64,000 nt of DNA, from contig NZ_JAHWXM010000001.1 of NCBI RefSeq assembly GCF_023091225.1, positions 2,315,913 to 2,379,912 of the forward strand, written 5' to 3'. The stretch comes from Microbacterium galbinum (GTDB lineage: Bacteria > Actinomycetota > Actinomycetes > Actinomycetales > Microbacteriaceae). Each line of letters begins with the position of its first letter. The first letter of the stretch is position 1. Under the pieces are notes generated by a model. That model searched no databases. It was not told the DNA's origin and saw nothing but the letters and a program-made list of their open reading frames with translations. The position numbers were made by a program, and so were the translations under genes. Of this stretch, positions 16,201-25,066 are shown piece by piece.

Positions 16201-18006
16201 TCAGGTGCGGTCGCGCAACAGCTCGTCGGGGACGACGTCGCGGATGGTCATGGCGGCGGTGAGGAACGCGAGGTGACTGAGCGCCTGCGGGGTGTTGCCC
16301 CAGGCAGAGCCGTCGTCGGCGTCGATCATCTCGGCGTAGATGCCCACGTCGTTGGCCTGGGCGATGAGTTCGTCCATGAGGGTGAGGGCCTCGTCGTGCC
16401 GGCCGACGCAGGCGAGCGCCTCGGCGCGCCAGAACGCGCACGCCACGAACGTCTTCTCCTCGGCATCCGCCCCGCTGTAGCGGTAGAGCAGCGGACCCGC
16501 GCCGAGCTCGTCGGCCAGGGCGTCGATCGTCGACGACATGCGCTCCCCGCGATCGAAACCCGACGGCGCGTGCAGCAGCACCGAGGCGTCGAGCTCCTCC
16601 GAGCCGGCGTAGAAGACGTACGCCGAGCGCTCGGCGGACCAGCCGTTCTCGTCGATCCACCCGCGGATGCGCTTGCGCTCGGCCCGCCAGCGATCGGCGC
16701 TCCCGGGGATGGCACCGGCGTCGGCCAGCGCGACGGCGTCATCGAGGGCCTTCCAGCAGCCCATCTTCGACGAGACGTAGTGTCGCTCCTCGGGGAGTTC
16801 CCACATGCCCGAGTCCGGATTGCGCCACAGATCGCACGTACGGTCGGCGATTCCCGCGAGCATCCGCGCCGTGCCGATGTCGAGCACGTTGCCCGCATCG
16901 ACGTAGGTGCGGCAGATCGCGAGCAGGTCGCCGTAGACGCCGAGCTGCAGCTGGTCGCCCGCGGGGTTTCCGGTCACGACCGGCCCGATGCCTCGCCAGC
17001 CCTCGACGTCGTACTCGTGGGGCTCGGGAACGAGCCCGCCGTCGAGCGTGTACATGACGTGGAGCTCGGGGCCGTGGTCGCGGATCGTGCGGAGCATCCA
17101 CGACAGCGCGGCCTGGGTCTCCTCCCGCAGGCCGAAGCGCACCAGCGCGTGCGCCGTGTAGGCGAGGTCGCGCACCCAGGCGTGACGGTAGTCCCAGTTC
17201 TTGCCGCCGGCCGGGTTCTCGGGCAGCGATGTGGTGGCGGCAGCGGCGATGGCGCCCGACGGGCTGTAGATGAGCAGTTTCAAGGCGAGGGCGCTGCGCT
17301 GCACCTGCTCGCTCCAGGGACCCTCGTTCGAGAAGACGCGAGACCAGTGCCGCCAGTTCTCGATCGTGCGATCGATGCCGTCGTCGACGTTGTGCGGATC
17401 GGGGATGTGGAGGGGTTCGTCGTGCGTGGCCGCGAGGGCGATCAGGTGGCGTGAGCCCGCCGTCGCCGAGAACGCGCCGTCGAGACGCGGCCCGTCGGCT
17501 CCGTCGGGATCGGGATGCCGTGGCCCGTGATCGAAGCCCACGACGGCGAACGCCGTGGCGCCGCTGCGCACCACCGGGCCGTGGTCGGTGTTCTCGATCC
17601 AGGGTGCCGCCGTGCGCAGCGACGTGCCGGGACGCACGCACCAGCGCATCTCCACGGAACCCTCGATACCGTCGATCCGCCGGGCGAGCTCGGCCCACGG
17701 CAGTCGTCCGGCGACACCCGACACCAGGGCGTCCGTGACGCGGACGCGTCCGGCATCCGTCACGAAGGTCGTCTCGAGCACGTTCGTCTCGGGAACATAC
17801 CGTCGCTCGGTGCGGAACTCGGCGACGGGCCGCAGCTCGAAGCATCCGCCCGTCTCCTCGTCGAGGAGGCGCGCGAACACCGGAAGATCGGTGAGATCGG
17901 GCAAGGGGAGCCAGTCGATGCAGCCATCCGAGCCGATCAAGGCGACCGTGCGACCGTCGCCGATCGGAGCGTAGGTCTCCAGGGGGCGACCGAGGGGGGT
18001 GGACAT
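16201..18006 (-). CDS. Glycoside hydrolase family 15 protein (trehalase/glucoamylase type)
   Basis: 601 residues, no signal peptide, so cytoplasmic. An N-terminal beta-sandwich domain (start ETYAPIGDGRTVALIGSDG) is followed by an (alpha/alpha)6 barrel. Signature segments are NWDYRHAWVRDLAY, EGWRGIGPVVTGNPAGDQ then QLGVYGD, and WELPEERHYVSSKMGCW with catalytic carboxylates. Actinobacterial members act on trehalose or short alpha-glucans; which one cannot be read from sequence. ATG 18006 has a weak ribosome site. Confidence 0.87.
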   Translation of the reverse strand: MSTPLGRPLETYAPIGDGRTVALIGSDGCIDWLPLPDLTDLPVFARLLDEETGGCFELRPVAEFRTERRYVPETNVLETTFVTDAGRVRVTDALVSGVAGRLPWAELARRIDGIEGSVEMRWCVRPGTSLRTAAPWIENTDHGPVVRSGATAFAVVGFDHGPRHPDPDGADGPRLDGAFSATAGSRHLIALAATHDEPLHIPDPHNVDDGIDRTIENWRHWSRVFSNEGPWSEQVQRSALALKLLIYSPSGAIAAAATTSLPENPAGGKNWDYRHAWVRDLAYTAHALVRFGLREETQAALSWMLRTIRDHGPELHVMYTLDGGLVPEPHEYDVEGWRGIGPVVTGNPAGDQLQLGVYGDLLAICRTYVDAGNVLDIGTARMLAGIADRTCDLWRNPDSGMWELPEERHYVSSKMGCWKALDDAVALADAGAIPGSADRWRAERKRIRGWIDENGWSAERSAYVFYAGSEELDASVLLHAPSGFDRGERMSSTIDALADELGAGPLLYRYSGADAEEKTFVACAFWRAEALACVGRHDEALTLMDELIAQANDVGIYAEMIDADDGSAWGNTPQALSHLAFLTAAMTIRDVVPDELLRDRT

Positions 18007-18302
18007 ATCGCCATCGTGCGCGCGTCGAGCGGATGGGGCAAAAGCCTTGCGTGACGGCCGCTCACTCGCTATCGCGCGGGGGCGGCGTCTGCGCTCGCGA
18101 TCGCTTAGCAGCAGCGCGTATCGCCCGTCAACGGTCGAGGGCCGATGCGGCCGATTCGGGCGTGGCTCTTAGGCTCGGAGGACAACGAGTCGGCACTGCC
18201 GGTTCTGCGTCGGTCGAACCGGACGGCGCGCCTCCTGTTCTCTCTCGGTCAGGAGCGACGCCCCGGGGGGCGGAGCGCTCTGCGCACCTCTCGTCGACTT
18301 CG
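18007..18302. other. Intergenic stretch without recognisable feature
   Basis: The 350 bp gap 18007-18356 separates two leftward genes. Apart from the hairpin at 18303-18334 I see no convincing coding frame, repeat from the other families, or operator. It must contain the promoter of the GH15 gene. Confidence 0.5.
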
Positions 18303-18334
18303 CCGGTCCTCCGTCTCGGGCGACGGAGGACCGG
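18303..18334 (-). terminator. Strong hairpin terminator
   Basis: CCGGTCCTCCGTC (18303-18315) pairs perfectly over 13 bp with GACGGAGGACCGG (18322-18334) around the loop TCGGGC. It starts 22 bases past the stop of the leftward gene at 18357. No T-run. Confidence 0.7.
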
Positions 18335-18356
18335 ACAGTCTTCCTCCGAGGGGTGA

Positions 18357-18710
18357 TCAGAGTCGATTCGCCCCCGCGTCGAGATCGAAGTCGACGACCC
18401 AGTCACCGTCCTCCTCGTCGGCGTCGCCGTCTGCGGCCCGCCGCTTCGGGTAGGAGGGGTGCGAGCGCAGGCGCGCGGCGTGCTCCGAGAAGTCCGGATC
18501 GGCGCCCGTGGAGGCGTGCGGTCCGACCAGGACGTCGTTACCCACGCCGACCACGAGCTCGGCCAGATCCTCTTCGTCATCGACGAGGATCGGGATCTGC
18601 AGGGCCTGCGATCCTCCCTCGTTCGCGATCTCGGCGGCGAGGATGACCAAGGCGTCCGCGACGTCGTCGGTGGTGACGAGCTGCTGAGCGGCGTAGGAGA
18701 CGAGTTTCAT
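18357..18710 (-). CDS. Hypothetical acidic protein
   Basis: 117 residues starting MKLVSYAAQQLVTTDDVA. The first 60 residues look like a compact alpha/beta fold (ALQIPILVDDEEDLAELVVG); the C-terminal half is acidic and disordered. No known motif. Starts 95 bp from the divergent GntR gene and is followed by a strong hairpin, so it is probably a single-gene unit. Confidence 0.62.
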   Translation of the reverse strand: MKLVSYAAQQLVTTDDVADALVILAAEIANEGGSQALQIPILVDDEEDLAELVVGVGNDVLVGPHASTGADPDFSEHAARLRSHPSYPKRRAADGDADEEDGDWVVDFDLDAGANRL

Positions 18711-18805
18711 GGCGTCAGCCTGCCAGGAACCGGGCGAAAGGGGAGCGGGGTTGCGGCGGACGCCGTCGACCGGGTAGCGCCACGGCGACGGCTATTCTCG
18801 AACCC

Positions 18806-19543
18806 ATGCCCGCCTACCCCGAGAACCGCACGTTGAACATCGCGGATTCGCTCAACGCGCTGCCCGCGGGGTCGCCGGTGACCGAAGTGGCGCGGCGGCT
18901 GCTCGACCTCTTCACCGGGGGCGACATCGCCCCGGGCACGCGTCTGCCTCCCGAGCGCCAGCTCGCCGCGACGCTCGAGGTCGGGCGCTCGGCGGTGCGC
19001 GAAGCGCTCGCGGCGCTCGAGATCCTCGGCATCGTCGACGTGCGCCCGGGCTCGGGCACGTACCTGCGGGGATCGGCGAGCGACCTCCTGCCGCAGACCC
19101 TGCGCTGGGGTCTGCTCATCGGCGACCGCAACACGGCCGAGCTCATCGAGCTGCGGTCGGGTCTCGAGATCTACGTCGCCCGCCTGGCAGCCGCACGAGC
19201 GGATGCCTCGGCCGTCGCCGCCCTGACGACGACCCTCGAGGCGATGCGCGCATCGAAGGACGACTTCTCGGCGTTCGCCGCGGCGGACAGCCGCTTTCAC
19301 CGCGCCCTCTCGGAGGCCGCCGCGAACGGCACGATCGTCGACATGCTGCACGTCGTGCGGTCGCTGCTGCAGGTGTACTCCGACCGCGCCGTGCACGACA
19401 CCGAGAGCGTGCTGACCGCGATCGAGGAGCACGATGCGATCCTGCGGGCGGTCGCGGCATCCGATGAGAACGCCGCTGCCGCCGCGATGGCGACGCACAT
19501 GTCGACCGCGCTGCTGCGTCTGAGCGGCGACGCCGCGGGCTGA
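18806..19543 (+). CDS. GntR/FadR (FCD) family regulator of the apionate-type operon
   Basis: 245 residues. Winged HTH at about 25-95 (ARRLLDLFTGGDIAPGTRLP, then GRSAVREALAALEILGIV and RPGSGTYL), followed by an all-helical FCD ligand domain with metal-binding-type positions in SRFHRAL and H near AMATHM. The ATG lies seven bases after TATTCT (18793-18798), so the message is probably leaderless. It sits directly upstream of the kinase operon, and a 20-bp palindrome at 19609 is its likely operator. Effector unknown, presumably a pathway sugar acid or phosphate. Confidence 0.9.
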   Translation: MPAYPENRTLNIADSLNALPAGSPVTEVARRLLDLFTGGDIAPGTRLPPERQLAATLEVGRSAVREALAALEILGIVDVRPGSGTYLRGSASDLLPQTLRWGLLIGDRNTAELIELRSGLEIYVARLAAARADASAVAALTTTLEAMRASKDDFSAFAAADSRFHRALSEAAANGTIVDMLHVVRSLLQVYSDRAVHDTESVLTAIEEHDAILRAVAASDENAAAAAMATHMSTALLRLSGDAAG

Positions 19544-19608
19544 GCCGGTTCTGCGGGGCGTCGCCGGCATCGCGCCCGGCTCACGGCGGCACCACTGCGC
19601 GTTTGCAA

Positions 19609-19628
19609 TTGGTCAACCGGTTTGCCAA
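19609..19628. promoter_or_regulatory. Operator palindrome of the GntR regulator
   Basis: TTGGTCAACCGGTTTGCCAA is a 20-bp near-perfect palindrome (two mismatched pairs), of the TGGTC-type half-site bound by FadR-like GntR proteins. A possible -10 TATAGA follows at 19629-19634, so a bound dimer would block the promoter of the operon starting at 19685. Confidence 0.72.
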
Positions 19629-19684
19629 TATAGACCCGGGTCCGTACGGCGACCCGACCGACGGCCACCGACAGAGGAGTCACC

Positions 19685-19723
19685 GTGGACAGCATCCGCA
19701 CGACGAAGGCGAGCGCGCGATGA
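19685..19723 (+). CDS. 12-codon leader peptide coupled to the kinase gene
   Basis: A GTG at 19685 lies five bases after AGAGGAG, the best ribosome site in the leader. It reads [12 protein letters not shown] and stops at TGA 19721-19723, which overlaps the kinase ATG (19720) as ATGA. The kinase itself has only a weak site of its own. Ribosomes finishing the leader would re-initiate on the kinase. No run of a single amino acid suggests classical attenuation, so simple coupling is the safer reading. Confidence 0.55.
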   Translation: MDSIRTTKASAR

Positions 19724-21468
19724 CCCGACTCTGGAATGCCCCCGCCGACTTCGCCGACGAGATGATCGAGGGCTTCGTCGCCGCCAACCCCCGGTCGGTG
19801 CGCCGCGCGAGCGGCGGCGTCATCCGTAGCACCGTGATCCCCGACGGACAGGTCGCGGTCGTGATCGGTGGGGGATCGGGGCACTACCCGGCCTTCGGCG
19901 GACTGGTCGGACAGGGCTTCGCGCACGGCGCCGCGATGGGCAACCTCTTCGCCTCGCCCTCGGCCCAGCAGGTCTACGCCATCGCGAAGGCTGTCGACCG
20001 CGGCGCCGGGGTCTTCCTCAGCTACGGCAACTACGCCGGCGACGTGCTCAACTTCGATGCCGCGCAGGAGAAGTTGCGCTCCGAAGGCATCCCCACCCGG
20101 ACCGTCACCGTCACCGACGACATCTTCAGCGCCCCTCCCGCCGAGAAGCACAAGCGCCGCGGCATCGCCGGCGACCTCACCGTCTTCCGCACCGCGGCCG
20201 CCGCCGCCGAGGCGGGCTACGACCTCGACGGCGTCACTCGCGTCGCCGCCCTCGCGAACGAACGCACCCGCTCGTTCGGTGTCGCGTTCACGGGCTGCAC
20301 CCTCCCCGGCGCCCCCGCGCCCCTGTTCGCGGTGCCGAGCGGGCGCATGGCGATCGGCCTCGGCATCCACGGCGAACCCGGCGTCGACGAGACCGACATC
20401 CCCACCGCCGACGGCCTGGCGCAACTGCTCGTCGAACGTCTGCTCGACGAGATCCCTGCGGGCGTCTCGGTCGAGGGCGCGCGCGTCGTGCCGATCCTCA
20501 ACGGACTCGGCTCGCTCAAGTACGAGGAGATGTTCGTCGTCTACCGGCGCATCGCCCAGCTGCTCGAAGCGGCGGGCCTCGTCCTCGTCGACCCGCACGT
20601 CGGCGAGTACTGCACGAGCTTCGACATGGCCGGCACCTCGCTCACGCTCTTCTGGCTCGATGAAGAACTCGAACGTCTGTGGGACACCCCGGTCGACGCC
20701 CCCGCCTACCGCCGCGGGTCGGTCGTCGCGGCCGCGCAGTCCGACGCGCAGGAGGAAGCGGTCGAAGCGCACGAGATCACGCCCGGTGACAACGCCTCGC
20801 AGCAGGCGGCGCGCACCGTGAGCGCGGCGCTGCGGGTGATCGTCGACACGATCGACGCCCACGCCGACGAGCTCGGACGCATCGACGCGATCGCCGGAGA
20901 CGGCGACCACGGCATCGGTATGCAGCGCGGATCGCACGCCGCGCTCGCCGCGGGGATCGCCGCAGCGGATGCCGGGGCCGGCGCGCGGACCACCCTCGCC
21001 GCCGCGGCCGACGCCTGGGCCGACAAGGCCGGTGGCACCTCGGGCGCGCTCTGGGGCGTGATCCTCAATGCCGTCGCCGCACGCCTCGGCGACGCGGGAA
21101 CACCGGATGCCGCGGCCGTCGCCGCCGGTGTCGCCGAGGGGCTGCGCGGGGTGCAGGAGTACGGCAGGGCCGAGGTCGGCGACAAGACCCTCGTCGACGC
21201 GCTGGTGCCGTTCGCCGCGACACTGCAGGCGGGCGCCCGCGAGGGGGAGCGGCTACGGGATGCCTGGGCCTCGGCTGCGGCATCCGCCACCGACGCCGCC
21301 GCCGCGACCGCCGACCTGCTGCCGCGGATGGGCCGCGCACGCACCCACGGCGAGCACTCCGTCGGCACCCCCGACCCCGGTGCGATCTCGCTCGCACTGA
21401 TCGCCACCGCTCTCGGCGAGCTCCTCGCCACCCGGGACTCCGCCCGGGATCTCGCCGTACAGGACTGA
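19720..21468 (+). CDS. lerK: Fused DhaK-DhaL kinase (dihydroxyacetone / probable L-erythrulose kinase)
   Basis: 581 residues. DhaK half: [18 protein letters not shown] near residue 50 and GLGIHGEPG, whose His (about 217) binds the ketose covalently. DhaL half: [15 protein letters not shown] with Mg-ATP aspartates and [11 protein letters not shown]. Fused ATP-dependent kinases phosphorylate dihydroxyacetone or tetruloses. The following genes (RpiB-like and Tpi-like isomerases, an ApnC-like decarboxylase and an ApnO-like enzyme) match the known route that phosphorylates L-erythrulose, so LerK is favoured over glycerone kinase by context. The start overlaps the leader stop. Confidence 0.82.
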   Translation: MTRLWNAPADFADEMIEGFVAANPRSVRRASGGVIRSTVIPDGQVAVVIGGGSGHYPAFGGLVGQGFAHGAAMGNLFASPSAQQVYAIAKAVDRGAGVFLSYGNYAGDVLNFDAAQEKLRSEGIPTRTVTVTDDIFSAPPAEKHKRRGIAGDLTVFRTAAAAAEAGYDLDGVTRVAALANERTRSFGVAFTGCTLPGAPAPLFAVPSGRMAIGLGIHGEPGVDETDIPTADGLAQLLVERLLDEIPAGVSVEGARVVPILNGLGSLKYEEMFVVYRRIAQLLEAAGLVLVDPHVGEYCTSFDMAGTSLTLFWLDEELERLWDTPVDAPAYRRGSVVAAAQSDAQEEAVEAHEITPGDNASQQAARTVSAALRVIVDTIDAHADELGRIDAIAGDGDHGIGMQRGSHAALAAGIAAADAGAGARTTLAAAADAWADKAGGTSGALWGVILNAVAARLGDAGTPDAAAVAAGVAEGLRGVQEYGRAEVGDKTLVDALVPFAATLQAGAREGERLRDAWASAAASATDAAAATADLLPRMGRARTHGEHSVGTPDPGAISLALIATALGELLATRDSARDLAVQD

Positions 21469-21479
21469 AGGAAGACGAC

Positions 21480-21950
21480 ATGACCGACCAGCTGCGCCTC
21501 GTCATCGGCTGCGATGACGCCGGATTCGACTACAAGGAGATCCTCAAGGGCGACCTCGAGCAGAACCCCGGCGTCGTGTCGGTGGTCGATGTCGGCGTCG
21601 ACGCCGACGGGCACACCGCCTACCCGCGCGTGGCGATCGCCGCCGCCGAACTGGTCGCTGCGGGCGAGGCCGATCGCGCGCTGCTCATCTGCGGCACGGG
21701 TCTCGGCGTGGCGATCGCCGCCAATAAGGTCGCCGGCATCCGTGCCGTCACCGCGCACGACTCGTTCTCGGTCGAGCGCGCCGTGCTCTCGAACAACGCC
21801 CAGGTGCTCACGATGGGCCAGCGCGTCGTCGGCATCGAGCTCGCGCGTCGTCTCGTGCGCGAGTGGCTCGGCTACCGGTTCGACACCACCAGCGCGAGCG
21901 CCGAGAAGGTCGCCGTCATCGACGCGTACGAGACCACCGGCGCCTGCTGA
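21480..21950 (+). CDS. derI: RpiB/LacAB sugar-phosphate isomerase (DerI-type)
   Basis: 156 residues. Family motifs: [43 protein letters not shown] and [19 protein letters not shown]. These are the phosphate- and ring-opening residues of RpiB-type isomerases. In erythritol, threitol and apionate pathways a member interconverts D-erythrulose-4-phosphate and D-erythrose-4-phosphate, which fits here. A ribose-5-phosphate role cannot be excluded. Start 11 bases after the kinase stop, with a GAAGGAAGA ribosome site. Confidence 0.82.
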   Translation: MTDQLRLVIGCDDAGFDYKEILKGDLEQNPGVVSVVDVGVDADGHTAYPRVAIAAAELVAAGEADRALLICGTGLGVAIAANKVAGIRAVTAHDSFSVERAVLSNNAQVLTMGQRVVGIELARRLVREWLGYRFDTTSASAEKVAVIDAYETTGAC

Positions 21951-22726
21951 TGCCGCAGGTCACGGTCGGGGTGAGCCTGAAGACGTACTTCGGGCACGAG
22001 CGGGCACGCGCCTGGTTCGACGACGTCGCCGCGCGCGTGCGCGACCACGACGCCGTGCGCTCCGGTGCGGTGACGTTCTTCGTGACTCCGACCTATCTGC
22101 AGGTGCTGCCCGCGCTCGCCGCCTTCGCCGGTACCCCGGTGCGCGTCGGTGGGCAGGACGTCTCGGCCGAAGAACCCGGTGCGTTCACGGGAGAGGTAAC
22201 CGCCGCCGAGCTCGCCGAGGTCGGTGCCACGATCGCCGAGATCGGGCACGCCGAGCGGCGCCGCCTCTACGGCGAGACCGATGAGGTCGTCGCCGCGAAG
22301 GTCGCCGCCGCGCTGAGGGCCGGGCTGACCCCGCTGCTCTGCATCGGTGAGAGCGAGCGGCAGCTTCCGGCGGATGCCGCGGACGTGGCCGTCGCCCAGC
22401 TGCACTCGGCGCTGACGGATGCCCCCGCCGGCGCCGTGATCGTCGCGTACGAGCCGGTCTGGGCGATCGGCGCCCCCGAACCCGCGCCCCACGTGCACGT
22501 GCGCGTCATCGCGTCGGCGTTGCGCGCGGCGCTCGACGCCGATGCCGCACGCGACGGATCGGTCGTGATCTACGGCGGCGCGGCGGGACCGGGGCTCCTC
22601 ACCGCTCTCGGCGATGCGGTCGACGGGGTGTTCCTCGGGCGCTTCGCGCACGACCCCGATGCCCTCGTCTCCGTGCTCGACGAGGCATCCGTCCTGGCCC
22701 GTCGTCGCGAAGGCGGCGCCGCATGA
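21950..22726 (+). CDS. lerI: Triosephosphate isomerase family protein (LerI-type)
   Basis: 258 residues, TIM barrel. Motifs: SLKTYFGHERA (for the NWK substrate Lys), AEIGHAERRRLYGE (catalytic His), VAYEPVWAIG (catalytic Glu) and VIYGGAAGPG. The divergence from housekeeping Tpi and the operon setting point to L-erythrulose-1-phosphate isomerase, which yields D-erythrulose-4-phosphate. Start overlaps the previous stop by one base (TGATG) and the next gene by ATGA, so stoichiometric translation is expected. Confidence 0.82.
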   Translation: MPQVTVGVSLKTYFGHERARAWFDDVAARVRDHDAVRSGAVTFFVTPTYLQVLPALAAFAGTPVRVGGQDVSAEEPGAFTGEVTAAELAEVGATIAEIGHAERRRLYGETDEVVAAKVAAALRAGLTPLLCIGESERQLPADAADVAVAQLHSALTDAPAGAVIVAYEPVWAIGAPEPAPHVHVRVIASALRAALDADAARDGSVVIYGGAAGPGLLTALGDAVDGVFLGRFAHDPDALVSVLDEASVLARRREGGAA

Positions 22727-23517
22727 TCGGCCTCGGCACCTACGCGTACTTCTGGCAGCACTCCGATCGTGCGCCCGAGCAGCTCGGCCTGATCGGCGCC
22801 TTCGAAGACACCAAGGCCCACGGCGTCGACCTCTTCCAGATCTGCGACTTCGCGCCGCTCGACACGATGAGCGATGTCGAGGTGCGCGATGCGGCCCGGG
22901 CCGCGCGCGAACTCGGCCTCACGATCGAACTCGGCACCAAGGGCATCGTTCCCGAGCACCTCACCCGCTACCTGCGTCTCGCCGAGGTCTTCGACGCGCG
23001 ACTCGTGCGCGGCATGCTCTACGGCCCCGACTCGCGCCCGACGCTCGCCGAGGCCGAGACCTCGCTGCGCAGCAGCATGCGCGCCTTCGAACGCGCGGGC
23101 GTCAGCCTCGCCCTCGAGACGTACGAGCAGGTCGCCACCGCCGACCTCATCGGCGTGATCGACCGGGTCGGCAGCCCCCGGCTGGGCATCTGCCTCGACC
23201 CCGCCAACGTGGTCGCCCGGCTCGAGCATCCGCAGACCTGCACCGAGCAGACCGCGCGACTCGTGAAGAACGTGCACGTGAAGGACTTCGCCTTCGCCCG
23301 GCAGGACGGCTGGGTCGGGTTCACCTACTCGGGCACCGCCATGGGAACGGGCCTTCACGACTACGCCCACCTGCTCGAGACCGTGCGTCCGCGCGAGCGA
23401 GGCATCAACGAGATCGTCGAGCACTGGCTGCCCTGGCAGGGCGACGCCGCGACCACCATCCGAACCGAGCGGGAATGGACCCGCATCACACTCGAACTGC
23501 TGAGGAGCACTCCATGA
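22723..23517 (+). CDS. apnC: TIM-barrel xylose-isomerase-like protein (ApnC-type 3-oxo-isoapionate decarboxylase)
   Basis: 264 residues, AP-endonuclease-2/sugar-phosphate isomerase superfamily. Metal ligands are suggested by LALETYEQV, GICLDPANV, KNVHVKDF and the late INEIVEHWLPW segment (Glu and His residues of the barrel). By sequence alone only the superfamily is certain. Adjacency to an ApnO-like enzyme and an erythrulose kinase suggests ApnC, which decarboxylates 3-oxo-isoapionate to L-erythrulose. Overlaps both neighbours by ATGA. Confidence 0.68.
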   Translation: MIGLGTYAYFWQHSDRAPEQLGLIGAFEDTKAHGVDLFQICDFAPLDTMSDVEVRDAARAARELGLTIELGTKGIVPEHLTRYLRLAEVFDARLVRGMLYGPDSRPTLAEAETSLRSSMRAFERAGVSLALETYEQVATADLIGVIDRVGSPRLGICLDPANVVARLEHPQTCTEQTARLVKNVHVKDFAFARQDGWVGFTYSGTAMGTGLHDYAHLLETVRPRERGINEIVEHWLPWQGDAATTIRTEREWTRITLELLRSTP

Positions 23518-24398
23518 CCGACACTTCGACAGCCGCGGCGACCGAGACCGCGACCTACCGGATCGCCGTGATCGGCGCCGGCGGCAAGATGGGCATGCGC
23601 GTCTCGAACAACCTCGTGAGGACCGACCACACGGTCTGGTACGTCGAGAACTCGTCGGCCGGCCAGCAGCGCACGCTCGACGCGGGACGCGAACTGACGG
23701 ATGCCGCGACCGCCGTCGCCGACGCCGACATCGTGGTGCTCGCCGTGCCCGACCTCGCCCTCGGACCGGTGACCGCCGACCTCGTGCCGCAGCTGCGCCC
23801 CGGTGCGATCGTGCTCACGCTCGACCCGGCCGCGGCATACGCCGGGTTGCTCACCACGCGCGACGACGTCATCCAGGCCGTCGCGCACCCATGCCACCCG
23901 TCGATCTTCCTGCAGCGCGAGACGCCCGAGCAGTGGGCCGACACCTTCGGCGGAATCGCCGCCCCGCAAGACGCGATCGCCGCGATCGAGAGCGACGACC
24001 CCGCCAAGCAGGCCATCGTCGAGGCGACCGTGCGCGCGATCTACGCCCCCGTCATCGACGTGCACTGGGTGACGATCAAGCAGCTCGCGCAGCTCGAGCC
24101 GACCCTCGTCGAGACCGTCGCCTGCATGATCGGCGCGCTCCTCAACGAGGCGCTCGACGAGACCGTCAAGACCATGGGCGTGCCCGAGGCGGCGGCGCGC
24201 AGCATCCTCTACGGCCACACCCAGGTCGCGCTCGCCAACGGTCTGCGCGGCGACAACCCGTTCTCCGACGCCTGCCTGATCGCCATGGACTACGGCCGCG
24301 AGTCGATCATCAAGGACGACTGGAAGAAGATCTTCCGCGACGACGAACTCGACAAGAACCTCGCCCGCATGCTGCACCTCGACCACATCGAGCGGTAG
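23514..24398 (+). CDS. apnO: PGDH_C-domain oxidoreductase (ApnO-type D-apionate oxidoisomerase)
   Basis: 294 residues. N-terminal NAD-binding fold with IAVIGAGGKMGMRVSNNL at about 17-34 and DIVVLAVPDLALG. An all-helical C-terminal domain follows (QLEPTLVETVACMIGALLNE, ARSILYGHTQVALANGL), as in phosphogluconate-dehydrogenase C-domain proteins. The characterised member ApnO oxidises and rearranges D-apionate to 3-oxo-isoapionate. It is the last gene of the operon, preceded by GAGGAG and the overlapping ATGA. The lactonase and apiose dehydrogenase expected upstream in the pathway are not in the window. Confidence 0.72.
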   Translation: MTDTSTAAATETATYRIAVIGAGGKMGMRVSNNLVRTDHTVWYVENSSAGQQRTLDAGRELTDAATAVADADIVVLAVPDLALGPVTADLVPQLRPGAIVLTLDPAAAYAGLLTTRDDVIQAVAHPCHPSIFLQRETPEQWADTFGGIAAPQDAIAAIESDDPAKQAIVEATVRAIYAPVIDVHWVTIKQLAQLEPTLVETVACMIGALLNEALDETVKTMGVPEAAARSILYGHTQVALANGLRGDNPFSDACLIAMDYGRESIIKDDWKKIFRDDELDKNLARMLHLDHIER

Positions 24399-24417
24399 GC
24401 CGCGGGGCGGTTTCGAA

Positions 24418-24503
24418 GGGGCGGCCCTTCGTCTCGCTGCGCTCGCTCAGGAACCGGTTCCTGAGCGAGGAGCGCAGCGACGAGACGAAGGGCCGCCCCT
24501 TTT
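24418..24503. terminator. Long interspersed palindrome, copy 2, ending the apn-type operon
   Basis: GGGGCGGCCCTTCGTCTCG begins a left arm that pairs with the right arm ending at 24499 across the centre GGAACCGGTTCC, with only two 3-base bulges. TTTT follows (24500-24503), so this copy also fits an intrinsic terminator. Same family as 15178-15264. The rest of the gap, 24504-24659, shows nothing clear apart from the promoter region of the next gene. Confidence 0.85.
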
Positions 24504-24659
24504 CGTGCGCGCACGAGACGAACGGTCGACTCACGCGGAAATGTGACGTCATCGGACGGAACGTCTGTTCACGGTGCGGAACGTCGATAGGCGCCCGGGC
24601 GATCTGACGGTTCTATGGGCGTACCCACCGCACGCCCGAGCGATCCAGGAGCCGCCGTC

Positions 24660-25037
24660 ATGTCCGACACCACCGCGCAGAAGCCCGCCCACACCGTCAC
24701 CACCGAGCCCGCCGCCCATCGCGTGCGCGTGCTCGCCGGAGACGCCGTGCTCGCCGACTCGACCCGCGCCATCGTGCTGCACGAGTCGAACCACGCCGAC
24801 CGCTACTACCTGCCGCGCGAAGACGTGAACTGGGACCTGCTGCAGGAGACCGCGTCGACGAGCCACTGTCCCGTCAAGGGCGACGCCGACGACTACTGGG
24901 CGCTGAAGAGCGACCCCGCCACCGACGTCGCCTGGTCGTACCCGACCCCGTTCGATTACCTGCAGCCGATCGCCGGCCACGTGGCCTTCTACTCCGAGCG
25001 CGTCCAGGTGGACGCCGCCGAACTCCTTCCGCAGTAA
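24660..25037 (+). CDS. DUF427 domain protein, copy 1
   Basis: 125 residues. Characteristic segments are VLHESNHADRYYLPREDV, TSHCPVKGDADDYW, VAWSYPTPFDYLQPIAGHVAFY. The conserved HCP-KG-A-YW and AWSYP-P motifs define DUF427, a small fold of unknown function. I chose ATG 24660 over GTG 24615 because AGGAG precedes it and homology starts nearby. It lies 29 bp before a peptide-type ABC importer and is probably co-transcribed. A paralogue is at 31962. Confidence 0.85.
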   Translation: MSDTTAQKPAHTVTTEPAAHRVRVLAGDAVLADSTRAIVLHESNHADRYYLPREDVNWDLLQETASTSHCPVKGDADDYWALKSDPATDVAWSYPTPFDYLQPIAGHVAFYSERVQVDAAELLPQ

Positions 25038-25066
25038 CGCCTCACCCGACCCCAAGGACACCGCCC

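Noticed and set aside
15100..17454. Very long open frame (784 codons) on the + strand opposite the SDR and GH15 genes
   Set aside because: Arg/Gly/Val-rich translation without domains; typical antisense frame of GC-rich genes. The same applies to 25859-28078 (complement).
18040..18450. Small + strand coding frames in the 18007-18356 gap
   Set aside because: Arg-rich translations, no ribosome site, and no match to third-position GC bias.
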